A stretch of 64,000 nucleotides of DNA, taken from contig NZ_CP126084.1 of the NCBI RefSeq assembly GCF_030122845.1, positions 1,054,001 to 1,118,000 of the forward strand, written 5' to 3'. This document shows, one piece after another, positions 25,022 to 31,866 of the stretch. Source of the stretch: Paenibacillus woosongensis. Lineage in GTDB: Bacteria > Bacillota > Bacilli > Paenibacillales > Paenibacillaceae. The position numbers were made by a program, and so were the translations under genes. The number at the start of each line of letters is the position of its first letter. The stretch's first letter is position 1. A model generated the notes under the pieces. That model did not search any database, was not told where the DNA came from, and saw only the letters and a program-made list of their open reading frames with translations.

Positions 25022-25164
25022 AAGTGCTGAATTATCAGTATTCTGCAAAGTATGCTTCGTTTACGACTAATGGAAAGGACTACAGGAATAAGGTGTTAAA
25101 CGATAAAATCGAGGTTTCTATTGTTCTCGACTTGGAATGGATAGATACACCTAGTGATTTTTAA
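25003..25164 (+). CDS. Small ORF across the rlmD/element junction
   Basis: This is a 53-codon frame from ATG 25003, overlapping the last 19 bases of rlmD in another frame. Its predicted product reads like ordinary protein (VEVLNYQYSAKYASF, ending VLDLEWIDTPSDF), but only a weak TAGGAAT precedes the start. It may be the end of a gene cut by element insertion or a small ICE gene. It was not recognised. It ends just before a terminator at 25185. Confidence 0.3.
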   Translation: MSRRYVEVLNYQYSAKYASFTTNGKDYRNKVLNDKIEVSIVLDLEWIDTPSDF

Positions 25165-25184
25165 TTGAAAACAAGAATATCCAA

Positions 25185-25216
25185 GAGAGCGTCCTTATCG
25201 GGGCGTTCTCTTTTTA
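25185..25216 (+). terminator. Intrinsic terminator at the left edge of the ICE
   Basis: GAGAGCGTCC (25185-25194) pairs with GGGCGTTCTC (25201-25210) with two G-T pairs, followed by TTTTT. It would stop transcription entering from rlmD. Confidence 0.85.
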
Positions 25217-25235
25217 TATAGATATTTCTTCAAAG

Positions 25236-25269
25236 AGCCGGTTGTCCCTCTCAGGCAGCCGGCATTTTT
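25236..25269 (+). terminator. Second hairpin-plus-T-run before parA
   Basis: GCCGGTTG (25237-25244) pairs with CAGCCGGC (25256-25263), then ATTTTT. It ends five bases before the parA ribosome site, so it may act as an attenuator of parAB as well as an insulator. Confidence 0.65.
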
Positions 25270-25289
25270 CATGAAAGGAGGAACAGCGA

Positions 25290-26117
25290 ATGACGAAGGT
25301 GATTGCTCTTGCCAATCAGAAAGGCGGTGTCGGCAAAACGACTACGGCTGTTAATTTGGGTATTGGCTTGGCGACTGAAGGTAAAAAGGTTCTTCTAGTG
25401 GATGCGGATGCACAAGGCAATTTGACAGATGCGTTGGGTTACCGCGAACCGGATAATTTGTCAATTTCTTTGGCTACACTGCTCGTTAAAAATATGTTGG
25501 AAGAATCGTATCCGCCCCAAAAAGGCATTTTGCACCATCCCGAAGGGATTGACCTAATGCCCGGTAACATCGAATTGTCTGCTGTTGAAGTCTCGCTTGT
25601 CAATACAATGAGCAGGGAAACGATCTTGCGCTCCTATATAGACAAGGTGAAAAAGGACTATGATTATGTCCTTATTGACTGTATGCCCAGCTTGGGCATG
25701 TTGACCATCAATGCACTGGCGGCCGCTGATAGCGTCATCATTCCGGTTCAGGCGCATTATTTACCGGCGAAAGGAATGACGCAGCTTTTGCAAACCATTT
25801 CCCGTGTCCGACGCCAAATCAACCCGAAGTTGCTGGTAGATGGCGTGCTGCTGACGATGGTGGACAACCGGACCAACTTTGCCAAGGATATTTCCTTTGT
25901 TCTTCGGCGTGATTATGGAGACAAGCTGCGTGTGTTTCAAACGGAAATTCCGCTTTCCATCCGTGCGGCGGAAACGAGCGCCAAGGGGAAGAGCATTTAT
26001 AAGCATGATCCGAACGGACAAGTAGCCGAAGCGTATGCGGCATTTACAAAGGAGGTGAAGGGTATTGGCAAAGAAAGACGACAGACGCGCCAGCATCAAG
26101 CTGGCCACAGTCGATGA
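25290..26117 (+). CDS. parA: ParA/Soj partition ATPase
   Basis: This is a 275-residue P-loop ATPase that moves or segregates DNA together with ParB. It has the deviant Walker A NQKGGVGKTT (residues 9-18) and the switch region LLVDADAQGNLTDALG. Walker B is in YDYVLIDCMPSLGMLT, and VIIPVQAHYLPAKGM is typical of small ParA proteins. There is no N-terminal DNA-binding domain, so it does not by itself regulate the operon. AAAGGAGG sets ATG 25290. Its 3' end overlaps parB by 53 bases, coupling the two. As the first genes of the ICE they probably stabilise the excised circular form. Confidence 0.95.
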   Translation: MTKVIALANQKGGVGKTTTAVNLGIGLATEGKKVLLVDADAQGNLTDALGYREPDNLSISLATLLVKNMLEESYPPQKGILHHPEGIDLMPGNIELSAVEVSLVNTMSRETILRSYIDKVKKDYDYVLIDCMPSLGMLTINALAAADSVIIPVQAHYLPAKGMTQLLQTISRVRRQINPKLLVDGVLLTMVDNRTNFAKDISFVLRRDYGDKLRVFQTEIPLSIRAAETSAKGKSIYKHDPNGQVAEAYAAFTKEVKGIGKERRQTRQHQAGHSR

Positions 26118-27003
26118 TTTGTTTTCGACCGATGAGAGCCGCGCCGATGCACAGCGGGAAAAAGTGATGGACATCCCGTTGTCAGAGATCAGCGATTTCC
26201 CCGATCATCCATTCAAAGTAAAAGCGGATGAAGCGATGCTGGAAATGGCAAATAGTGTGAAGCAATACGGCGTATTGGTTCCTGGATTAGTACGTCCGAA
26301 GGCAGAGGGCGGTTATGAGATGGTCGCCGGACATCGGCGGAAAAAGGCGAGCGAGCTGGCGGGTATGGAAATGATGCCTTGCATCGTCCGCGAACTGGAC
26401 GACGATCAAGCGACCATTATTATGGTGGACAGCAACCTGCAAAGGGAGCATATAGCGCCTAGCGAGAAGGCGTTTGCTTATAAGATGAAGCTGGAGGCGA
26501 TGAAAAGACAGGCAGGCAGACCAAGTAAAGAAAATGTGTCCCAAGTTGGGACACAAAAACGTTCCGATGAACTGCTAGCAGATCAAGTTGGAGAAAGTCG
26601 CAATCAAATTCAGCGGTATATTCGCTTGACTCATTTGATCCCTTCCATTCTTGAAATGGTAGATGAAAAACGGATCGCGTTTAATCCGGCTGTTGAGTTG
26701 TCTTACTTGGCCGAAAAAGAGCAGCAAGACCTTTATGAAACGATACAGTCCGAAGACTGTACGCCTTCTTTGTCACAGGCGCTGCGTATGAAGAAACTGA
26801 GTCAGGGCGGACGGCTCAATATGGATGTTATCTTCTCGATTTTGACGGAGGAAAAGCCCAATCAGAGGGAAAAAATGCACATTCAGCGGGAGCGCATTGA
26901 TCGCTTTTTCCCTAAGAATTTCACTGAAAAACAAAAGGAGGACCTTATTGTCCAATTGCTTGAAAGCTGGTATCGCAAGCGGCAGCGCGAACATGGAAGA
27001 TAA
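26065..27003 (+). CDS. parB: ParB-like DNA-binding partition protein
   Basis: This is a 312-residue ParB/RepB/Spo0J-family protein. The N-terminal nuclease-like fold includes IPLSEISDFPDHPFKV, the CTP-binding-type motif GYEMVAGHRRKKASEL and SNLQREHIAPSEKAFAYKM. A helix-turn-helix lies around residues 180-210 (LADQVGESRNQIQRYIRLT). The C-terminus is a basic helical region. It starts at TTG 26065 within parA. In its middle, codons for VSQVGTQ form a perfect palindrome in the DNA (26535-26555). By family knowledge it would bind a centromere-like site and stimulate ParA. Confidence 0.93.
   Translation: MAKKDDRRASIKLATVDDLFSTDESRADAQREKVMDIPLSEISDFPDHPFKVKADEAMLEMANSVKQYGVLVPGLVRPKAEGGYEMVAGHRRKKASELAGMEMMPCIVRELDDDQATIIMVDSNLQREHIAPSEKAFAYKMKLEAMKRQAGRPSKENVSQVGTQKRSDELLADQVGESRNQIQRYIRLTHLIPSILEMVDEKRIAFNPAVELSYLAEKEQQDLYETIQSEDCTPSLSQALRMKKLSQGGRLNMDVIFSILTEEKPNQREKMHIQRERIDRFFPKNFTEKQKEDLIVQLLESWYRKRQREHGR
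26535..26555. promoter_or_regulatory. Perfect 21-nt palindrome inside parB (candidate parS)
   Basis: TGTGTCCCAA (26535-26544), a central G, then TTGGGACACA (26546-26555). The arms are perfect and the site lies wholly within coding sequence. Size and symmetry are like ParB binding sites. No second copy was noticed, although the window was not searched exhaustively. Confidence 0.55.
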
Positions 27004-27038
27004 TCTTAAGCAACATGAACAAAAAATAGCCATTCCTT

Positions 27039-27064
27039 ACTCTCCATTGCAAGGGAGTTTTTTT
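27039..27064 (+). terminator. Intrinsic terminator after parB
   Basis: ACTCTC (27039-27044) pairs with GGGAGT (27053-27058), followed by seven T. It separates parAB from the pilus-like module. Confidence 0.8.
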
Positions 27065-27087
27065 GTGCCTACAAGGAGGTGACGGAG

Positions 27088-27258
27088 ATGCTCTTTACGG
27101 AAGGTAAATGGCGGAAATACGAACGATTAATGAAAGAAAGGCCCGGTTTTGACCGCAGAGAACCGAAAGATGAATCGGAGCGTTCCAACACAGCTAAAGA
27201 GGAACGAAGAAAAAGAAGTCGAGCAAAGCATAAAAGCAATGAGAAGGAAGAAAGTTGA
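27088..27258 (+). CDS. Small basic ICE protein
   Basis: This is a 56-residue protein, not recognised. It starts MLFTEGKWRKYERLMKERPG and ends in a highly charged Lys/Arg/Glu tail (RRKRSRAKHKSNEKEES). The start is strongly supported: AAGGAGG lies eight bases before ATG 27088, and the gene fits exactly between the parB terminator and the SAF-domain gene. Similar small basic proteins follow parB in other Firmicute conjugative elements, as far as I recall. It may be a DNA- or RNA-binding accessory factor. Confidence 0.75.
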   Translation: MLFTEGKWRKYERLMKERPGFDRREPKDESERSNTAKEERRKRSRAKHKSNEKEES

Positions 27259-27289
27259 AATTCATTTGGTATAGAAAGGAGTCGTGAGC

Positions 27290-28381
27290 ATGTCTTGGAT
27301 CTATCGTCATCGCAAGATGCTGGTGATCGCTGCCATTTTGTTCGGCATTCTTTTGCTCGTGTCGGCTGTCATTTTTCACTTGATGAGACAAGCTGAACAA
27401 CAGCAGGAACATCAGGAAGTGATCGCCCATTATGAGAGGCAAATAGAACAGTTAACAGCGACTAAAGAAGAATCGCTGCAAACGGTATGGACTGTGGCTC
27501 GAACCATTCCGGCCGGTGAGCAGATCGAACCGGAAGACGTCACGGCGATGACCCTGCCGACCGCATTGGTTTCGCCCGAAATGATCGCTAAGGAGGAAGA
27601 GGCGGTCGGTAAACACGCCAAAGTTGAACTTCGCCCGGGAATGCCGCTTCTTGCTTCTGTGCTGTATGAGGGCAACCCGATTGCCAAGGATGTGCGGACA
27701 CAAGAGTTTCAAATCATTCAGCTTCCGTCGCATCTGGGAAAAGCACAGTATATCGATGTGAGGATCAACTTCCCGACTGGCGAAGATTTCGTTGTGCTTG
27801 CCAAAAAGCAGGTGCTTGATCGCGAGGGAACCGTCATTTGGCTGGAGATGAATGAAACCGACCTGCTGCTCACATCAAGCGCGATCATCGATGCTTATCT
27901 GCAAGGCGCAAGATTATACGCGGTGCCCTATATCGAACCGGGACTGCAAGAGGCAGCGACGGCGACTTATCCGGCCAATCCGATGGTGTTGGATTTATTG
28001 GAGCAAAACCCAAACCTGGTTGAGCAGGTTTCTACTGAGCTGGCTCGTCAGCAACGCGAAAGGTTGGAAAGCAACCTGAATGAAATGAGCGAAGCGGACA
28101 AAATGCGGGTGATGTACGGCAATGTCACCGTGCAGCAACAACTCATGAATGAACGGGCCGCAACACAGCAAAGCAATGCCGCTCAGCAAATGCCGCAGCC
28201 CCTTAGTTTCCCGGAGCAGGATGACCAAGAGTCGGTGCAAGGAGAAGATGAACAGCCGCCTTCTTCCCTTCCGGTCGTGGTAGAAGAAGAATCGCCCGAA
28301 GCGACGTTGCCCGATCCACCGCCTGCATCCGAGCCAGAGTCAGAAACGGCCCCGGATTATTCCGAAATCTTCAATCAATAA
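27290..28381 (+). CDS. SAF-domain pilus assembly protein, CpaB/RcpC-like
   Basis: This is a 363-residue membrane-anchored protein. A single transmembrane helix lies at residues 9-31 (MLVIAAILFGILLLVSAVIF), then a coiled coil of about 35 residues. A SAF domain follows (VARTIPAGEQIEPEDVTAMT to RPGMPLLASVLYEG), which is the hallmark of CpaB/RcpC, the inner-membrane scaffold of Tad/Flp pili. The C-terminal 100 residues are Gln/Pro/Glu-rich and disordered. ATG 27290 has AAAGGAG at proper distance, whereas GTG 27284 is too near. It opens a seven- to eight-gene series with CpaE- and CpaF-like genes, supporting a Tad-like function. Confidence 0.82.
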   Translation: MSWIYRHRKMLVIAAILFGILLLVSAVIFHLMRQAEQQQEHQEVIAHYERQIEQLTATKEESLQTVWTVARTIPAGEQIEPEDVTAMTLPTALVSPEMIAKEEEAVGKHAKVELRPGMPLLASVLYEGNPIAKDVRTQEFQIIQLPSHLGKAQYIDVRINFPTGEDFVVLAKKQVLDREGTVIWLEMNETDLLLTSSAIIDAYLQGARLYAVPYIEPGLQEAATATYPANPMVLDLLEQNPNLVEQVSTELARQQRERLESNLNEMSEADKMRVMYGNVTVQQQLMNERAATQQSNAAQQMPQPLSFPEQDDQESVQGEDEQPPSSLPVVVEEESPEATLPDPPPASEPESETAPDYSEIFNQ

Positions 28382-28390
28382 GGAGAAACC

Positions 28391-29113
28391 ATGAAAAAGA
28401 TTGTATTTTTAGGAGCGCCGGATAAAAGCCATGTGCTGTTATTGCTTGGCAAACTCCTGGCCGCAATGGATTACAAGGTGCTGGTGGTGGACTCCACTCT
28501 CGCACAAACGACACAGGGATATTTGCCGCAGGAAGAATTACGCGCCCCGCTCTACGAGTTTGAAGGTGTGGACGTGGCCTGTGGGTTTATCTTGTATTCG
28601 CAGATGGAACGATACTTGTATCAGAAAGCAAATGGCATGGATTACGATGTGATGCTGCTGGACACCGACCATACCGAAATGGTCAAAGGGCGGGAGTTAC
28701 CCCATTACGACAAGCGGATCTGGTGCAGCAATTTCAACCGATTGACCATGCAGCGAAATGTCGAATTGATGCAGCGGTTATGCTTGCATGAAGCACAGAA
28801 TCAACCGGTATCGTTTTACAAGATGATGCTATCCGTTGTTCCTCTGACTGTCACCGAGGCGTATCTCGATTCCGCCTTTGCTCAGCAGACCATTCGCTGG
28901 GAGGAAGCGGTTTTTCGTTTTCCGCTGGATGAGCATGATGTATCCGTCGAGCTGGAAAACCAGCATCATGGCCGCATCGATGTGAAGGGACTATCGGGAA
29001 CGTATCGTCGCACGATATGGGAGATGGCACAACAGTTGTTTGAGTGGGACGACAAAACCGTTCGCAGGGCATGGAAGCGACTTCGCCAAGAACGCGCTGC
29101 CTTCCGTCGCTAA
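28391..29113 (+). CDS. MinD/CpaE-like protein with a degenerate P-loop
   Basis: This is a 240-residue soluble protein that looks like a ParA/MinD-fold ATPase which has lost ATP binding. The N-terminal strand and loop IVFLGAPDKSHVLLLLGKLL stand where a Walker A would be, but there is no GKT/S. LVVDSTLAQTTQG resembles the second ParA motif and MDYDVMLLDTDHTEM resembles Walker B. The C-terminus is basic. In Tad systems CpaE localises pilus assembly. Two such proteins are encoded side by side here, so this one may be a structural partner of the next. Function is inferred from context. Confidence 0.6.
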   Translation: MKKIVFLGAPDKSHVLLLLGKLLAAMDYKVLVVDSTLAQTTQGYLPQEELRAPLYEFEGVDVACGFILYSQMERYLYQKANGMDYDVMLLDTDHTEMVKGRELPHYDKRIWCSNFNRLTMQRNVELMQRLCLHEAQNQPVSFYKMMLSVVPLTVTEAYLDSAFAQQTIRWEEAVFRFPLDEHDVSVELENQHHGRIDVKGLSGTYRRTIWEMAQQLFEWDDKTVRRAWKRLRQERAAFRR

Positions 29114-29152
29114 TCAAGCTGATCAAAATGATTGAGAAAAGGAGGGGACACG

Positions 29153-30001
29153 GTGACGGGACATACAATCGTGTTTTGGAGTCCGGTATCGGGAACCGGG
29201 ACAACGAGCAATCTGGCAGCGACTGCCTCGGTCATGGGACTGGAGTATTCGGCACATATGTTGCTGCTGGGTCATTGTGAAAGTCACGATATCGCCTTGA
29301 AGCAATGCTTTTATCAAACGCATGCCTCTCGGGAGATGGACATGGATGTCTCAGTCAATATGGGGGTAGATGCGTTATTGCGACTGCTGCAAAACCGAAA
29401 ATTGCACCCCAACATGATTCGGGATTACACGCTGCCTTTGTTAAAGGACAGGCTCGACTTGCTGCCGGGTTCAAGCAAGCCGGATGATCGTTTTATTGAC
29501 ATGGCCACGCCTTGGATGGAATCGCTGCTAAGCATGGCGAAACGGATGTATGATCTTGTGTTTGTGGATGGCGGCAGCGGAAATTCATCGGAATGGACCA
29601 ACGGTTTACTGCGGCTGGCGGATGTGCTGGTGGTGTGCCTCCCGCAAAATCGGTTGGCTGTCCATCGTTTTTTTCGGATGGATGAACTTCAAGCGATGCT
29701 CGCAACTAAAAAGCATGTGCTCGTATTCGGAAAATATGATCGGTACTCATCTTTGACCCATAAAAATTTGTTGCGTCCTTATGGACGGCGTTTACAAACA
29801 TGTTCGGTCAGTTACAATACACGGTGGTTGGATGATGGACAAAACGGGCAGGCGATTTCTTACATGTATCGCAATCGGCAAGTGCCGCGGGAACATGAAA
29901 ACTATCTGTTCATGCGAGACGTGCGAGCGTTGGCACTTGCGTTGATTGAACAAACGGGCTTGCACAATGCCTTTTTCGGCGGGAAGGAGACCACGATATG
30001 A
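29153..30001 (+). CDS. CpaE/MinD-like ATPase-fold protein
   Basis: This is a 282-residue protein with the ParA/MinD layout. The N-terminal loop SPVSGTGTTSN corresponds to a deviant Walker A but lacks the signature Lys of KGGxGKT. YDLVFVDGGSGNSSEW matches the Walker B strand, followed by ADVLVVCLPQNRLAVHRFF. It keeps more of the fold than its left neighbour. GTG 29153 follows AAGGAGGGG, so the longer TTG frame at 29132 was rejected. The stop overlaps the start of the CpaF-like gene (ATGATG). By position it is the CpaE/TadZ analogue that would place the pilus machine. Confidence 0.7.
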   Translation: MTGHTIVFWSPVSGTGTTSNLAATASVMGLEYSAHMLLLGHCESHDIALKQCFYQTHASREMDMDVSVNMGVDALLRLLQNRKLHPNMIRDYTLPLLKDRLDLLPGSSKPDDRFIDMATPWMESLLSMAKRMYDLVFVDGGSGNSSEWTNGLLRLADVLVVCLPQNRLAVHRFFRMDELQAMLATKKHVLVFGKYDRYSSLTHKNLLRPYGRRLQTCSVSYNTRWLDDGQNGQAISYMYRNRQVPREHENYLFMRDVRALALALIEQTGLHNAFFGGKETTI

Positions 30002-31866
30002 TGGGCGTGTTACATGGTCTGTTGATCGGAGGCATTGTCTTAATAGGCGTATTGTTCCTGTATTTGCGCATGAGCCGAACCTTGCCGGAACGCCAGCAGG
30101 AATCGCCGGTGTACACGTTGAAGGCGATGGAAGAATACGTCAAAAGAGCACTGCATGACGTGATAAGCGCCAATCTGACGGATTACGGTCTATCAGAAGA
30201 AGAGTACCGGCGACGGAAAAACAAGCGGGCCGAGATGAAAAAAGCGCTGCGCGGATGCACGTCTGGTGATCTGCGTGACAAAATGTATGTCAAGCAATAT
30301 ATAACCGATTTGCTTGCACAGCACTATACGTTGGATCATGAACATCTGAACCGGTTGATCCCGTTTGATTGCCCTGAATCGTTGTCGCATCAGGATCGGT
30401 TTGACATCTTGCTTCATGTATACAAAAAACGTCACGGCTATCATGCGCTTAGTGAACTCATACGCCGCTATGATCTGGATCGGCCCAAGCCGGATGCCCA
30501 TGAAGAACAGGAGCTGTCTTACCGTATTACGTCTGAGGAGATCGGCGAGATTTATGAACAAGAGGACGTCCAGCTATCGGAAGAGGATAAACTGCAAATC
30601 GTGGTGCAGCGCATTTACCAGCACTACAAAGGCTTTAGTGTCGTGGACGAACTGCGCGATATGCGCATTGACGGCGTGTCCGGCGGAGTTTCCGGTTTGC
30701 CGCCTTCCGTATGGGAAGAAACATGGGATTGGGAAGGGGATGTTCAACTCGGCGAAGTGCCGCGCGCGCATGACAGTGTGTGGGTTTTTTATGAGGGGAA
30801 ATCCATCCACCTTAGTTTCCTCTCCTTTGGATCGGAACTGGAACTGCGGCGTGTATGCCAAAACATCTACAAGCATAATTTTCCCGGCCAGTTGTCCGAA
30901 ACGACCGGATACAAGGTGAATGAAATGGCCGACGGTTCTCGTGTCGTGGTGCTGCGCCCCCGATTTGCCGAGTCGTGGGCTTTTTTTGTGCGCAAATTTG
31001 ATGTGCAAAATGCCACTTTAGAACAGCTGATTCGCGATGAACATGCGGAACTGCCGATTGCTCTGATTCGCTATCTTGTGATGGGAGAGCGCATTACGGC
31101 GATAACCGGCGCGCAAGGCAGCGGGAAAACGACGCTGCTTATGGCCATGGTGCGTCATATATCCGCCCTGCTCCCGATTCGCGTTCAAGAGATGAGCTTT
31201 GAACTGCAACTGCGCAAAATTTATCCTAATCGTAATATTCTCAGCCTTCGGGAAACGGAAACGATCTCCGGTCAGGCCGGGCTGGATATACAGAAAAAAA
31301 CGGACGGCTCGGTCAACATTTTGGGTGAGGTGGCGACCGACCCGGTAGCGGCCTGGATGATCCAAATGGCGCAAGTGGCTTCACTTTTTACGTTGTTTAC
31401 CCACCACGCCAAAACGTTTCGCGATTTGGTGTTGTCCTTGCGCAATTCATTGCTCAAAACCGGCGTGTTTACCAATGAACAGGTGGCAGAACAGCAAGTG
31501 GTCAGCGTCATCAACTTTGATATTCACTTAAAACGGGATGCGGACGGTCGCCGCTATATCGAGCGCATCACGGAATGCGTACCGCTTGCACAGGAAATGC
31601 CTTACCGGACAGACTTTCGCGAGAAAAAGACGCTGGATGAGAAGATGGATGCGTTTATGGAGACGGTGACGGACTACTTCCATCGCTCCACGGATCGGAA
31701 ACTGTATGAAGCGCGAAATGTCATTGAATATCGGGACGGCCGTTATGTTGCGGTTCATCCGTTGTCCGAACAAAGCCGCAAAGATATTACAGAGCGGCTT
31801 GCCGGTCCGGACCAGGCAGCTTTCGAGGCGTTTTTGTGTAATTGGGGGGATGGCGATGAATCTTGA
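29998..31866 (+). CDS. CpaF/TadA-type secretion ATPase
   Basis: This is a 622-residue type II/IV secretion ATPase that would power pilus assembly. It is longer than usual CpaF (about 450) because of an N-terminal transmembrane segment (GLLIGGIVLIGVLFLYL) and a charged region. The family core includes the N-domain DELRDMRIDGVSGG, Walker A GAQGSGKTTLL around residue 371 and the His-box-like FTLFTHHAKTFRDLV. An ILGEVATDPVAAWM stretch replaces the usual GEVRG motif. An N-terminal membrane anchor is unusual for this family. It overlaps both neighbours and shares a transcript with the CpaB/E-like genes. Confidence 0.87.
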   Translation: MMGVLHGLLIGGIVLIGVLFLYLRMSRTLPERQQESPVYTLKAMEEYVKRALHDVISANLTDYGLSEEEYRRRKNKRAEMKKALRGCTSGDLRDKMYVKQYITDLLAQHYTLDHEHLNRLIPFDCPESLSHQDRFDILLHVYKKRHGYHALSELIRRYDLDRPKPDAHEEQELSYRITSEEIGEIYEQEDVQLSEEDKLQIVVQRIYQHYKGFSVVDELRDMRIDGVSGGVSGLPPSVWEETWDWEGDVQLGEVPRAHDSVWVFYEGKSIHLSFLSFGSELELRRVCQNIYKHNFPGQLSETTGYKVNEMADGSRVVVLRPRFAESWAFFVRKFDVQNATLEQLIRDEHAELPIALIRYLVMGERITAITGAQGSGKTTLLMAMVRHISALLPIRVQEMSFELQLRKIYPNRNILSLRETETISGQAGLDIQKKTDGSVNILGEVATDPVAAWMIQMAQVASLFTLFTHHAKTFRDLVLSLRNSLLKTGVFTNEQVAEQQVVSVINFDIHLKRDADGRRYIERITECVPLAQEMPYRTDFREKKTLDEKMDAFMETVTDYFHRSTDRKLYEARNVIEYRDGRYVAVHPLSEQSRKDITERLAGPDQAAFEAFLCNWGDGDES

